Of a stretch of DNA of 64,000 nt, positions 20,323-33,006 are shown piece by piece. The first letter of the stretch is position 1, and every line of letters begins with the position of its first letter. The notes under the pieces are model-generated. The model worked only from the letters and a program-made list of their open reading frames with translations, ran no database searches and was not told where the DNA came from. The translations under genes and the position numbers were made by a program. Source of the DNA: Pseudevernia furfuracea (taxonomy: Eukaryota > Ascomycota > Lecanoromycetes > Lecanorales > Parmeliaceae); the NCBI GenBank assembly GCA_022315425.1, contig JAIUPT010000042.1, positions 1,488,001-1,552,000 on the forward strand, written 5' to 3'.

Positions 20323-23300
20323 ATGATGAACTTAGGGACAGGGACTGCAGAGAAGGCCAACAACTTTGAGTACCCAAAGGTTGCTTCCGGCATTCCCCAC
20401 GATTTACTTGGCCATCGACAGGCTGCGCAAGTGCCACGCTCCGTTGATGGACGCAGTACACCGCGAAAGCCTGCACCATCCCCATTGCAGGTCAGCGAGA
20501 CCGCCACTGCGGCGACTATTGACGGAACCTACGGCAACACCAGGAGTCCCAAATCGCATGCTGCATTCCAGAATACTGGCCTTTCGCAATCTTCTCCAAC
20601 TTCGCCTCGACCAATCCTAGATGCCAACCTGGACCAGCCCAAATCGCCCCGGGAGCGGCTGGACGAGCTTCTCGCGGAAAATATCACTACAAATGGGGGT
20701 ACGCGTGGAGTGGAGAATAGCGCTTTCAGAGCTAATACGGCCTCGCCGTCGAAAGCCCAATCCTACAGCCAGCTGCGGAACGTCTCGTCCCCTCTCCCTC
20801 TACCAAGGCCCTTGGGCAACTCCTCCCCGCCTTCTCCTCGATCCACTGCATCTCCGCCGCTAGACGAGGGACATCCCCCGCCGGAGATTCGACCAATGCC
20901 TCGCACATCGTCCATAGACTCTGCTATCTCAAAGCACTCGCACAAAACCTCGCTAGATACCTCTGGAACATCAGACATCTCGGACCTCATAGAAACGGCA
21001 GGCTCCCCGGACGCTGTGATTCAACATTTGTTGAAGGAAAAACAGTATTCCGCTGTACAAAACGCTCAATTGTGGAAATTGGTGGACAAGCAGCGTTCCT
21101 TAGTGCTAGGGTTAAACCAAGATCTTGAGAAAGCTCTCAAAGACAAGGAAAAGTATCGAAAGGAGTTAAAAAGACATCTGGACATGGTCCCGCCAATGCC
21201 AAGCATGACGCATGAAGCGCCAGTGTTCCAGCCAAGAGATGCTAGCCATTCTCCGGCATATAGTGAAGCCTCTGCTGATCTACCAATTCAGAGACAGAGC
21301 TTAGAGTACACTATTCCCGGTGATTCTGGAGGCGACGGGTCGCCCACCGGCATATTGACAGATCGCAAGGACCGTGTACAGGATCAGGATCTGGGAAAGG
21401 TCCAGAGAAAGAATAAGAAACAATCAGTGAGCTCTACACCAGCAGTATCAGAAGAAACAGACGGGTGGATAAAAAGCAAGCCCCGAGCACGAGGTCCAAA
21501 CCACGCACACAAGGCCACATCAAGCTCTGATCTCGGCGTTCTCGGACCCATCAAGCCTGAGCATGTTGTGACTGCCATACAAACAAAGGGCCTGGAGCCA
21601 TCAGCTCAGAGAGATACATTTGACGGCCCTTCACACATCTCGCAAGCTGTCAAACCTGTAGTGTCACCAACAACTAGCTTCACCGCGAAACGTTCACAGC
21701 CATTCTTTGCCAAAGGTGTCAACAGTCCAAGCTTAGCGTTGATCGAATCAACTCCTCCAGGAAATGACACTGAAAGGATGACACCACCTCGCAAACTTCC
21801 TCCGGCGCCTCTACATCTAGGCCAGCCGAAGCCTGATGAGTCAGCCCAGCATCAGTTCCGACCGGACGAGGATTCTGGCTCTGAATATGAAGAAAACATG
21901 GAGGTTGACGAGTTGCCTACTTTGGATAGGGGCAGGAAGAAAACACGAGAGGCCGATGACAGGGACCGAGAGGCTGCTTTACTTAAAGAAAAGCAAGATC
22001 GAAGTCGCTCGAAGAAGGAGAAAGGGTCGAAGCCCCCAGCGGATGCGGCTAAGCCAGCGGTCAAGGAGAACGGGAATACTGTGCAGCCTCAGGAGACTTC
22101 CAATCCCGCGTCCATCGAGACCCTTTTACGAGAGCCTACCGCGAGTGGTACATCTGACTTCTTGTCGCCAACGGCCTCGCTCGCCGGTGTACTCAGTCCC
22201 TCTAGTAGCCTGAAAGGGCCGGTCACCACGGAGAGACTTGTGACCATGAAGCCTATGAGCCCCGGCCTTCCCTTAAGTCCACGCCCAAACCATCGCCCGA
22301 TGAACCCTCCAACGCCAAGAATGCCCCGTGATGGTGTAGGGGCATCCCTGGGGTCTCCTCCCTTGTCTCCCAGAAACGTTTTCCCCGGCCTCCCTCTTTC
22401 GCCGAGAGTCTCGAAGCAACCGATTCTTTTCCCTCCCAATACGCCAATGTCCCTGGCTTCCTCAAAGCCGGTAAATCTCGAGTCTCGTAATGAATCCAAC
22501 GAACCGACCGTGGTACCTTCTAGCCCCGTGAAGAATTCGTTAAATCATCTGCAAAATCACATTGCGCCGGAGCCTGCAGAGGCCTCAAAGCAGAGGGGCA
22601 TCTTCAGAGGCTTCGTGTCTGACGCATATCCGGAGCTCTTGATCCCCCCTAATGCTCTACCTTCCATTCTCGTAAAAGTGGTCTCTTCCCGCCTGAAGCC
22701 TTCACGCCACAGCCTAGTACTGAAGGGAACTGACGAGGAACCAGTTTTCACGCTTGGAATATCGGCTCGGTCCCATCGCCAGGAATTGTGGCAGGTCGAG
22801 AGACCCATACAGTCGCTTCTCCAACTAGACCAGCAGCTTCGCCAATCTACGACATTCAGTGCCAAGCTCCCGGACCGATCGTTGTTCACTGGTCATGCTC
22901 CCGCAAAGATTGACGCACGAAGAGTGGCTTTGGAACAGTACTTCGAGAACATTCTCGATACGCAAATGGACGAGAAAGCAGCACTCACGTTGTGCTATTA
23001 CTTATCCACCCAGGCCTCAGAGCCAACGTTCGGAGAAGCTAACGGTTTCGCCTCTGCCCTCAACTCTGGATCACCTGTCACGCAAGGACCAGAGGGGAGG
23101 TTTCTTAAAGAGGGCTATCTAACGAAGAAAGGCAAAAACTTTGGCGGCTGGAAGGCAAGATTCTTTGTTCTCGAAGAGCCTGTCTTGCGTTACTACGAAA
23201 CTCCCGGTGGATCTGTGTTGGGAACAATCAAGCTTCAAAGTGCCCATATCGGCAAACAAACTCCTAGTAAACCGTCCCACTCACCCTCGCGAGGGTCTGA

Positions 23301-25023
23301 TGACAATGATGGCCACTACAGACACGCTTTTCTCATACGTGAACCGAAACGCAAGGATAAAGATAGCTTTATGGACCATGTCCTCTGCGCCGAAAGCGAT
23401 GCTGAGCGAGACTCTTGGGTGGCAGCCCTGTTGCATTATGTGGATGGTCCAGAAATGGATGGAAAAATGAGGCCTTCACTGCTCAATAATGACTCGGGCT
23501 CCAGCAGGGTCGTGCCTCCTTTGAAAAAGAACTCGCTCAAGACCGATACGATCAGTTCTGACAGCCCAAATTCCGAAAAGTTTGATAGTCTCCAGGCTGT
23601 CCCGTACGAGGACACTAAGCCAGCTCAAGCTCCTCATGTGCTGGTCATACCCGATCCTCTGCCAACAGAATCACCCTCACCAACAACATCTAGCTCACAG
23701 CCTTCTGTCAAAGCACATTCATCGCAGTCCAAAGCTATCTCGGCGCCTTCGAATGGTGCCAAGATCAACGATGTAGGAGCTTGGGGTAACAAGCCGATGA
23801 CAGTCCCTGTGGGAACCCAAAGAGAACACAAGAAGCGAAGCATCTGGGGTTTCCGCGATAAGAATGACCCAGATCTTGGTCTCAACCACCCAAACGACTC
23901 GAACCTCAGCTTGACCCAACAGCAATACCAGGAGCAAATCACCAATGTCAAAGCAGCTTTTGGTGCACCTCTTGCTGATGCTGTCCAGTATTGTGGCCCA
24001 CGCGGTATCGATGTCTGCTTACCAGCTGTCGTCTATCGTTGCCTCGAATATTTGGAGACTAAAGATGCTCCGCGTGAAGAAGGCATCTTTCGTATGAGCG
24101 GGTCAAACGTTGTGATTAAAGGTCTCAAGAAGCGTTTTAATGCCGAGGGCGACTTTGATTTCCTCGGTCCTGACGAGCCGTACTTTGACGTGCACGCCGT
24201 TGCTTCTTTGCTGAAGCTGTATCTGCGCGAGCTGCCTCAACCAGTCCTGACGCGCGATTTGCACCTTGAATTTATTGCTGTTCTGGGTAAGAAACTTATC
24301 CCCAAAGGTGCACAAGTGTCGAAGCACTGACCTTCACCTTCAGACCTTACTGAGAAGCCCAAAAAGATAGCTGCCTACAATGTCCTCGTCCACAGGCTTC
24401 CTAAACCCAATTTTACGCTCCTTCGAGCCCTCTCCGCCTTCCTCATCAACATCATCAATAATTCGGAAATAAATAAGATGACTATGCGTAATGTCGGCAT
24501 CGTCTTCTCGCCCACCCTGAACATACCAACTCCTGTGCTCTCCATGTTCCTCACTGAATTTGATGCTGTCTTCCGGGAGAATCTTGAGGCTACGAATATT
24601 CCGTCCCTAGAGGTTACGGCGAGTGAGCCTTTGACGCCAGAGGATATCCGATCACCGAGGCGGCAGATGTTCTCAGACATACCTACTCCCTCGTATACTC
24701 AAGATACTTTCCCCGAATCCAATTCCCAACTATCACATTCCTACGAGCAAGCGCCCAGCAGTTACACTGGTGACACAGGCTTCATCCCCCTGCAGCCAGC
24801 TTATGAACCATCGGCGTCTCACGCCCAGCAGGGCTCGGTCACCGTACCTGGACCCGAGTATGCTGTGGCCCGGCCCCGGAACCTGCCTGCTGGTGGTGCT
24901 GCGAAGGCGAGGAGAAGAGAGAGCTCGATGCTGGTAATGGGCCCAGGCCAGAGAAAGAGCTCCTTGCCCATGATGAGCGGTGATAACGGTAGGCCATTCT
25001 CGTTTCAGAATTCACAGGACTGA
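20323..25023 (+). CDS. PX-PH-RhoGAP protein (Bem3-like Cdc42/Rho GTPase activator)
   Basis: About 1547 residues in two exons, 20323-24286 and 24344-25023. A disordered S/P-rich N-terminus contains a coiled coil at residues 236-286. A PX domain lies around 765-890. A PH domain around 923-1042 starts LKEGYLTKKGKNFGGWKARFF. The RhoGAP domain begins near 1210, with the arginine finger in EEGIFRMSGS and the conserved YLRELPQPVLT. The 57-nt intron interrupts the RhoGAP fold and rejoins as AVLDLTEKPKK; without it the ORF stops at 24330. The motif NKMTMRNVGIVFSPTL then completes the domain. It turns off Cdc42/Rho at polarised growth sites, with PX and PH targeting phosphoinositide membranes. The exact start is uncertain: ATG at 20323 or 20326. 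Confidence 0.93.
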
Positions 25024-25785
25024 CGGTGTGGCAGAATTGCTACATGAAGAGACCGCGTTTGACTGATCGATCTGCCATATACCCCCAGAGTAATATGTAA
25101 AAGTAATGTGTGGTCTTTTGCTATTATCTCCACAGAGCGTACTTTGAGCCAGGCGTTCGGGCTTGGCATCTAGCGACTATCTTGCTTTATACCCACGATA
25201 TCTCTGGATCAGGCTGGTTCCTACGACGCATAATTCTGTGTTTCATGCCATCTTGCTAGCTGTATTTTGGGTGGTTCGGCGATGACGGATGACTCGACCA
25301 AAAGGCATATTTCTCGGTGACTCCATAAAAATCCGCGTCCTAAATGTGATTATGTATCTAGCGTGCTTTGCCTAGGTAGAGGGGACCATGTGCAAAGCAT
25401 GCACACCATTGCGTGAACACGCTTAATCCACCGCTGGATTGACGAATTCATATCTACGCAAGGACCAATTTCATGGCGCTACTTTGGACTCTGCTCCTAC
25501 CTATACTCCTGCTACTGAGACCTCTTTGACCATCAATTGCCTTGAGACCAATGGTTTCCCCGTGAATCTGGCAAATGACGGAAGTGAGCCACAGTACATC
25601 TATACGTGCGGTCGAAGCACGTAGACGATACCATGAGTGATCGGTCGAGCCGATGAGAGCCTGGGGAAAAGACCCAAGATTCCCGATCCGCCTGAAGTTT
25701 CACAGATCAAACACAGCATAGTTATGCAAGCTCGAAGCATAGTACCACGAGGTTTTGATTCAGGGTTTGGCCTACTCCATAGTAA
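25024..25785. other. Intergenic, convergent 3' flanks
   Basis: 762 bases. A short frame at 25439-25624 looks mildly protein-like but has no start context or motif. Nothing else was seen. Confidence 0.5.
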
Positions 25786-26531
25786 TCATTCATCATCCTC
25801 ATCCGAAGCCTCCATAGGGGCATCACTGTCTTCTTCCATAGGCGCCTCTTCGTCATCGCTCTCATCCTCCCTTCCCCTCTTCACTCCCTTCCGTCCGTCC
25901 TCTTCTCCATCAACGTCCATCTTCCCCTTGTCAATCGATGTTTCGGTAACCTTGGCACTAGACGCAGAAGGGACAGGCGCTGGGAGAGATGAGGGTGGTG
26001 CACCAAATATGGACTGTTGCAGTTCAGTCGTCGTAACTTCATTACCCGCCCCAACGGGCATACGATATGTGCCATCCAGCTTCGCTACCGTGTCTGATTT
26101 CCCCTTCGCATACTCTATCTTCTATTCTCACTCATCAGCACAATTTTTTTTGAATTAGCCAGCGACAGGAGGTAGGACTGACCATCTCCTTGCCAAAGAA
26201 ATCAAACCCCCGTAGCGCCCTCATCGCCTGCGTACTCGCCTGCACGTCTCGGAAAGCTACATGCGCCTGGCCTCGCATCTTGTTGTTGCGAAGAGCGACG
26301 ACATCAAGGACCGGGCCATAAGTTGCAAAGAGGGTATAGAGGGAGAGGCGCAGGTCAGATTTCTGGATCTTTTCCGGGAGGTTGGTCAGGTAGAGTCTGT
26401 GATTGTTTAGCTAGAAATCTGTATTAGAGCTAGGCTTGCCTATTGGTAAAAGGTGGGACTCACGTTTGATTCGGAGGAAATGTGGATTTTTGGGGTGGGC
26501 CATTCTGGAATGGCACAGCTTGGGTAGACAT
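25786..26531 (-). CDS. U2B''/U1A-type snRNP protein with one RRM
   Basis: 204 residues in three exons (+ coordinates in coding order): 26464-26531, 26183-26396, 25786-26118. One RNA-recognition motif: RNP2 is LYLTNLP, followed by EKIQKSDLRLSLYTLFATYG. RNP1 is RGQAHVAF, preceded by VVALRNNKM. The pattern after it (AMRALRGFDFFGKEM, IEYAKGKSDTVAKLDGTY) is the U1A/U2B''/SNF family tail to the first RRM. The C-terminus is acidic and low complexity (about 25786-25890) and replaces the second RRM of animal homologues. It binds U1 or U2 snRNA in the spliceosome; the two cannot be separated by eye. Intron 1 ends at ATCACAG because only this acceptor restores PPNQTLYLTN. Confidence 0.9.
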
Positions 26532-26795
26532 TCTACCATTCAAGCATGTATTAATAAGAAATCGAAGAGATAATACACGGTTTGCTGGTTTGCTCGAGGA
26601 ACCGAGGCAGCCGTGCGAACCTAGCGGCATTAGCCCGGTTGCACTTTATCCACCTGAGCTTCAACGCGTAGACCTCCGCCTACCTCCAAAGCCAAACTCC
26701 AAACGTTACCATTCGCACTCCCAGCCACGACCTTTAACTTATTAGCCCTGAAGCATCCATCGAAAAGACAACAACTGGACTGTTCTTTGTTGAAG
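26532..26795. promoter_or_regulatory. Shared divergent promoter, U2B'' and PUP3
   Basis: 264 bases separate the two start codons, so both genes must use it. It has no clear TATA box, as is usual for housekeeping genes. Confidence 0.5.
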
Positions 26796-27594
26796 ATGGT
26801 AAGTCTCCGCAGCTCAGACCACGAAGCTTGGCTAACCATTCCGCCAGAGCTCGCCTTTCGCCATCAGTAAGCTGCTATAACTTCCAATGGACAGGACGCC
26901 GTCTTTGTAATACCTGTCTGACGATATTATTTAGATGGCGGTGCTTGCGTGGCCATGGTCGGCAAAGACTGCGTTGCGATAGCTTGCGATCTCCGCCTCG
27001 GTCTCCAGTCACTCACAGTTTCCAACAACTTCCCAAAGATCTTCTCATACGGCGACGTCTACCTCGGTCTCACCGGTCTAGCCACTGATGTATCTACCGT
27101 CTCCGATCTTTTCCGCTACAAAGTCAACATGTACAGACTACGTGAAGAGCGTCAAATATCTCCGCAGACTATGGCGAATCTGGTTTCGACGAGTCTGTAC
27201 GAGAAGAGATTTGGACCTTACTTTATCAGCCCGGTGATTGCCGGTATAAATCACAAGACTGGAAAGCCTTTCATATGCGGCTTTGATAGCATTGGGTGCA
27301 TAGATTTTGCGAAGGACTTTATTGTTTCGGGGACGGCTAGTGATCAGCTCTTTGGAACGTGTGAAGGATTGTGGGAGCCGGATCTGGTACGGGGGAGCTC
27401 CAAAATTTTGACGCCTGGAAAACGTTGCTGACAGCACTTGAACTTTGTAGGAGCCAGAAGATCTGTTCGAAACCATCTCCCAAGCTTTACTCAACGCGGT
27501 AGACCGAGACGCGTTGTCGGGATGGGGTGCACATGTCTACATCATTGAGAAGGACAAAGTTACGAAGAGGCTGTTGAAAGGTAGACAAGATTAG
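26796..27594 (+). CDS. PUP3: 20S proteasome subunit beta type-3
   Basis: 205 residues in four exons: 26796-26798 (ATG alone), 26848-26866, 26935-27386, 27451-27594. The length equals yeast Pup3. The mature start SSPFAINGGACVAM carries glycine where active beta subunits have the catalytic threonine, as expected of the non-catalytic beta3. GKDCVAIACDLRLG, LGLTGLATDV, RFGPYFISPVIAG and SGTASDQLFGTCE follow family order. A start codon forming an exon of its own is a feature of this locus: the first intron follows ATG directly. It is a structural subunit of the inner ring of the proteasome core. Confidence 0.95.
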
Positions 27595-28203
27595 GGGGGA
27601 GATAAGTTTCAGGCGCATGGCAATGGAGGGGGGCATAAGAGACCTTGGAGCATGCATAGCGATGATTGACATCCAAAGTCTTGCACTTATCCGAAACTCG
27701 TGTACCTTGTATGTCTCGAATTTACAAAACCACTAGAACTATATTCCAGCATCGTCTCCCACATTGCTAGGTTGTATTGTTGGAGGGAAATGATTGGATA
27801 ATTAAACCGATTTTCAAGCTCGGCGCTAGGGTATCCCCACGTTTCCAATAGGTACCTTACCTTACCTTTACCTTACTTATCTACCTTGAGTCTTGGCGCC
27901 TGCCAACTGGTGTATCCAACTGATGCGACATAATAACATCAATACTTATCGGGTTGTAATCCTATACACTGTATCACATAACGAGTCTGGGACTGCTCAT
28001 GCATCACCATTACTACGAGAATTATCCGGAGAATCCAATAAAGCCGCCGTCTTCTCCACTGCACGACTACCACTCAACATCCATATATGCTGAAGGATGA
28101 CATTTCATAAATGATCGCATGAGCTGGTGGAGATCTCAAACGGGAGCGAAAGCGCCAGGTCTCGGCTAGCCGCAGTTCTATCTCTATCCCTACACTTTGG
28201 AGT
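27595..28203. other. Intergenic region with TACCTTACC motifs
   Basis: 609 bases. It holds a TACCTTACCTTTACCTTAC run near 27851-27873 and no supported gene. Confidence 0.5.
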
Positions 28204-31200
28204 ATGGGGAATGTCAGCAGTCGAACCGAAGACGGTGGGGCATTAGTCCTTCGAGACCAAAGTCGCCGTAAGTGCCTTCACCCAAGACACTCTCAGAGTT
28301 CCTTGACTAAACACTTGAGTTACAGTATATATCGCATCCCTTACCGTTACAAATTCCAAGGGAAAGATTCTGCTCAATGTTGTCCCCAATGTATACCCTG
28401 CAACTAGGATCATTGCCAGGAAGGACTATGGCGACGAAAGCCTTGTGGAGTACATACAGGTACAAGAGATATTTGGTACAAGAGAAACAGCTGGCTGACC
28501 AGGCCTGTCTTTCAGGACCCCGAGTCTTCTCCTACCTCGCCTCTACCGTCATTCCTGTTTCGGCTAAATAACGACGACGAGCTCGTATTCAATTTCACCT
28601 TCGTGATCCGCCAAAGTCAAAGCAGCCTGCCCGGGGTTTCAGCAGGGGTTGATACATTTATCAATGGCCTTACGTTTGCCTTCGCATCAAATAATAAGGA
28701 CCTAGACAATCTGGTTACTAGGGAATTTCATGCAGATCCAAACCTTCACAAAAATGCCAACGTGGAGCTGGTCGGCGACTATTCGACAGGCGGTAGCCTG
28801 TCTGCAAAGTTCGAGTGGTCGTGGAAATGGCGGCCGCCCAAAACGACCGAAGATCGAGGAGGAGGTTGGCGTAATGCTTGCAGCTTCTCCGAATACGATC
28901 AGAGGGCCCACAAGCTCCAAACCCTTGCGTTGTTCAGCTTCTGGGTACAGAACACACCAAGAACGTTCAATAGCCCGCCAACAACCTCGCCATATTTTGA
29001 ACTAAGTGTACCTCCACGACTCCGACTCCCATCGTCACAATCTATGATCTCTGCGCCAAGTGAGTCAGATCACACGGACATAGGACCACCATCACCCACT
29101 GTTGAACCTGGGGAGATCACTTTAGACGTTCCACAGGTTTCGACCAAAGATCAAGTGGTAGTCGGGGTTTCATGTCCGCGACCCAGTGAAGACATGAGCG
29201 CTGTTGAAGACGGACCATTATTTCGAGCCACGATGAAAGCACTGGAACAAAAGACTGGAAACATGCGAACGAGGATGAAGAAGGTCTTGCGTAAAGCCGA
29301 GGCAGCTCAGGCAGCTCAGGTCGAATGCAATGCTGCTGTATCTGCGTTCATGGAAGCACTTCGAGAAGCATCTGCGTCAAATGCAAATGCCATTCAGCCA
29401 GCACTCGAGCACTATTTCGAGAAGATTGCCAGCCAAATCCTCCAGTATGAAAAACAGAACACAGTGCATTTGCAGAAACTCATCATCGATCCCCTCTCGA
29501 AGATATACAACATTGATATCAAGCAAGCAGAAGCCAAGAAGAAAGATTTTGAAGATGAGAGTAAGGATTATTATGCGTATGTCAGTCGCTACCTTGGCCA
29601 ACGTCAAGACTCGTTGAAGGAGAAGAAGCGAAACGAAAGTGACTCCAAGTATCAAACTAAGAGAAGAAACTTCGAGCTTAAACGATTTGACTATTCGTCT
29701 TTCATGCAAGATTTGCATGGTGGCAGGAAAGAACAGGAAGTGCTCTCTCAATTAACCAAATACGCAGAGACTCAATCAAAGAGCTACCTTTCGACTGCAA
29801 AGAAAGTTGGTGAGATGGCTCCTCAACTAGAGGTCTTGATCCATGAAGTAAGGGAAGCCGACAAAGAGTATAAAATTCAGCGCACTGAAAGGGAAGAAAA
29901 GCGAAGAATTCTAGAGATGAACACAAAGACTTATGTTGAGCCTGAGGCTGATGCATCTAACGTCTTGCCCATTCAGTCCAATGCCAACGGAAACTTCGCC
30001 CAAGAACCTGAGCTCTCGCGAGCTGATAGTAATGGTCGGAATGGTCTTCACTACTCTTCTTCGACCGCGTCACAACACGGTTCAACCTTGTCTGCACGGA
30101 ACTCCACTCACGGTGTTCCTTCCACGCCGACCAGTCGACCTAGCAGCGGCAACCCCGTAGTCAGTCCCGACAAGTTCAAAGGTTTCCGTGATCTTGAAGA
30201 AAGGGATCATAATGGCGCTGTCGGTCCAGACAGGATCCAGCACAAGAAAGAAGGGTTACTTTGGGCTCTTAGCAGACCTGGTTCGCATGTGGATCCCAAG
30301 GGCCTCAATAAACAAGCATGGCACAAGTATGTAGACTCTCCAGCATACCTTGGTCAGATACTGATGTGTCAGGTTCTGGATTGTACTCGATCAGGGCAAA
30401 TTATCCGAGTACAGCAACTGGAAACAAAGGCTCGATCTTCACATGGAGCCCATCGATTTGCGGATGGCGTCGGTCCGGGAATCCCGCAGCGCAGAACGGA
30501 GGTTTTGCTTCGAAGTCATAACGCCACAATTCAAGCGTGTTTATCAAGCAACGTCGGAAGAGGATATGAACAATTGGATAAATGCCTTGAACAACGCCCT
30601 GCAAAATGCGGTCGAGGGCAGAAATCAACCTCAACCTTTTACACCTTCAACGACTGAGGAGAGGACCGCTCATCGAAACATTGGCTCCATACTCACCGGT
30701 AAAAGCTCATCGTACTCTGGGCATCATCACCATCAATCACCTTCCAACGCAAGTGCCGCCAATAACGTGCATAGGCACCGCACGGTCGGTGCACGACCTA
30801 CTTATGTCCGTACGGATAGCAACAGCTTTGAAGATGATCCCTCGAAACTCCTTCAGATAGTGCGAGACAACGATCAAGGCAATCGCTGGTGCGCTGACTG
30901 CAACTCCGAATCCAAAACGGAGTGGGTCTCTATCAACCTGGGGATCGTGCTGTGCATTGAATGCAGCGGCATTCACCGCTCTCTTGGCACCCACATATCC
31001 AAAGTCCGCTCTCTAACTCTTGACACAACCTCATTCAGTACCGATATTGTCGAAGTCTTACTCCAAGTCGGCAATCGTATCTCTAACATGGTGTGGGAAG
31101 CTACTCTCGACCCTAGCCAGAAACCCTCAGCACAAGCAACGCGTGAGCAGCGTCTTCGCTTTATCACTGCCAAATACGTTAATAGAGCATACGTGAACCC

Positions 31201-31723
31201 AATAGGCTCGAATACCCCGTCTCATTATTCCACTTCAGACGAAACGCTCCTGGCTTCCGTCAAAAAGAACGACATTCAGGGTGTCCTCTACGCTCTGGCG
31301 CTGCGTGCAAACCCAAACGCCACTGATCGCTCCCGAAATACGCACTCCGTCTTTCTGGCTCTCGCAGCCGCGGATCCAGCTGCTCCAGCGGGCTTCGCCC
31401 ACCCTTCGCCTCTGCCGTCACCTAACGCCAAGACGCCATCTGGTAGTCAGAAAACAATCATTCCTTTCCCTGTTGCCGAACTGCTGGTTCAGAACGGTGC
31501 CATCATCCCGTCTACTCTGCCCGCGTTTCCACTTTCTTCAAACGCACAGCTGTACATTGACCAAAAAGCTGGCAAAGGTGTTGACACGCTCACTGCTCTG
31601 CCGAACATAAACAGAAACAGTGTTGCCGGCCCGACTGCCATAGAGGGTGGCAAGGACAGTCAAGCGAAGCTGCAGAAAAGAGGCAGCGTGGGAGGCCGAC
31701 TGGCGGTCAGACCTGGGCAATGA
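28204..31723 (+). CDS. BAR-PH-ArfGAP protein (ACAP/Csx2-like)
   Basis: 1119 residues in four exons: 28204-28267, 28326-28459, 28516-30326, 30373-31723. It starts MGNVSSRTEDG, where Gly2 could be N-myristoylated. A BAR-type helical region lies around residues 300-530. The PH domain is at about 640-745, starting KKEGLLWALSRPG and continuing FWIVLDQGKL across the 46-nt third intron. The ArfGAP zinc finger is around 829-955: CADC...CIEC with the catalytic-type arginine in GIHRSLG. A C-terminal stretch (LLASVKKNDIQGVLYAL) resembles an ankyrin repeat, as in ACAPs. It senses or bends membranes and stimulates GTP hydrolysis on Arf during endocytic and secretory traffic. The split PH frame at 30327 is explained by the intron, not a frameshift. 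Confidence 0.93.
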
Positions 31724-32035
31724 AACCAGTTGCAAAAGGGGGAGTGTAGCAAGCTTTGTAGTCTAGCTTGGGCTTTTGTTAGATTATGAGTGGGGAAAAT
31801 AAGACCCGGTGGTTCGGGTGGTGATTTCCTCGATATCGTTACTGCTACAGAGCAGAGGTGGCTAGGTCTCTCTGGATAGTAAACGGCACTACGGTCGAGC
31901 TTTAATAATATCTAATGATTACAATGGGAACGAACATATGTTCAAGTTTCGAAACATGAGACATGTTTTGAGGTTCAACTTGCCATGACGACAATGGCCT
32001 GGCAGGAGTTGTTCATCTGTCTCGTGCTTTTACGG
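31724..32035. other. Convergent 3' flanks
   Basis: 312 bases between the ArfGAP stop and the ATG10 stop. Nothing was recognised. Confidence 0.5.
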
Positions 32036-33006
32036 TCAACTTACGTTCTCCCTCTCCAAAGCTATCTCCTTGGGCAAAGTCAGGCCGACAGCACTACCTA
32101 CCAGCCCGATCCACAACATCAGATACTCTACCGGACTGACTTCTTCCTTGATCCCAACCAAGGTATTACACATAGCTTCTGCCGTATTGCAAGGGTGCAC
32201 CCAAAAACACGGACTGTCTGTTAATGGGTGATTCTGAAATTGTTTGACCGGTCAACATTCGTTCAGACGTCCGGGGCAGGCAGCTTGAGGCTACCTACAG
32301 TCATACCGATACCACCTATAACACCCACATTTCTAACGCCAGATTGAAGGTGCTTTGGTACTAGGTTTTCATAAACGGTATCTATACTCTGGAGCGTCGA
32401 AGATGGGAGATTGTGGATGAAGAAGTAGAGGACGGGGACACGGTAGCTTGTTGAACGTAGAATGTGGTATTCTACTGATGAGACTGTGGGGGACGGGGGA
32501 GAATGGTAGATGGCGACCTTTGGCTAAGGATTAGGTTCTTACTTGGTTCATGAGGTTAAGGAAATAGATGCGGAGCTCACGTCCTCCTCCTCCTCCTCCT
32601 CCTCCTCCTCCTCCTCCTCCTCTTCTTCTTCTTCTTCTTCTTCTTCCACGATGTTGCTGGATTCGTAGATATTGCGAGGATCTTGCGCAGCGGAGAAGAG
32701 CTCGGTCGAATGTAATTGTGCTGACGGATGAAGCTTGGTAGTTAGAGGACGGATCACCTTGAGGTATTGGTGTTCTCCCTGGGTGGATATGAGCATGGAT
32801 GTGAGGAAAGATGCAGACGTTGCCTCTATGCTGATTTCAAGGAACAAGGGATAAGAAAGGGTAAAAAAAAGGGATCTTACATTTCTACGAGTCTCTAAGC
32901 TCATATGGCTGGACCTTGAGCCTGAAGAAGGCGCCAATGCCTGGCAGGCTTCATCGAAGGCTTTCCTCGATATGAAGCCGACCTCCTCTGACGGATTCTC
33001 CGACAT
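32036..33006 (-). CDS. ATG10: Autophagy E2-like enzyme Atg10 with polyglutamate tract
   Basis: About 263 residues in four exons (+ coordinates in coding order): 32881-33006, 32581-32823, 32299-32523, 32036-32233. The second half gives the identity. VEYHILRSTSYRVPVLYFF is the E2-like core strand region. HPLTDSPCFWVHPCNTAEAM carries the catalytic cysteine in the H-P-C motif, and EYLMLWIGLVGSAVGL is the C-terminal helix. Atg10 accepts activated Atg12 from Atg7 and conjugates it to Atg5. The middle holds 21 consecutive glutamates, absent from typical Atg10. Intron 1 (57 nt, acceptor CATAGAG) is the least certain; the frame is also open without it. A further splice at GTAAGT (32042) could replace the last residues. 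Confidence 0.85.
32584..32646 (-). repeat. GAG/GAA trinucleotide repeat coding 21 Glu
   Basis: 63 bases of GAA then GAG codons in ATG10 exon 2, purely trinucleotide and likely length-variable. Confidence 0.95.

Noticed and set aside
25439..25624. Short + frame with mildly protein-like composition
   Set aside because: No ATG at the frame start, no motif and no splice partner found.
31951..31975. CATGAGACATGTTTTGAG, similar to the introner-like core
   Set aside because: Intergenic, without donor or acceptor blocks; the centre ACATGT is palindromic and may match by chance.
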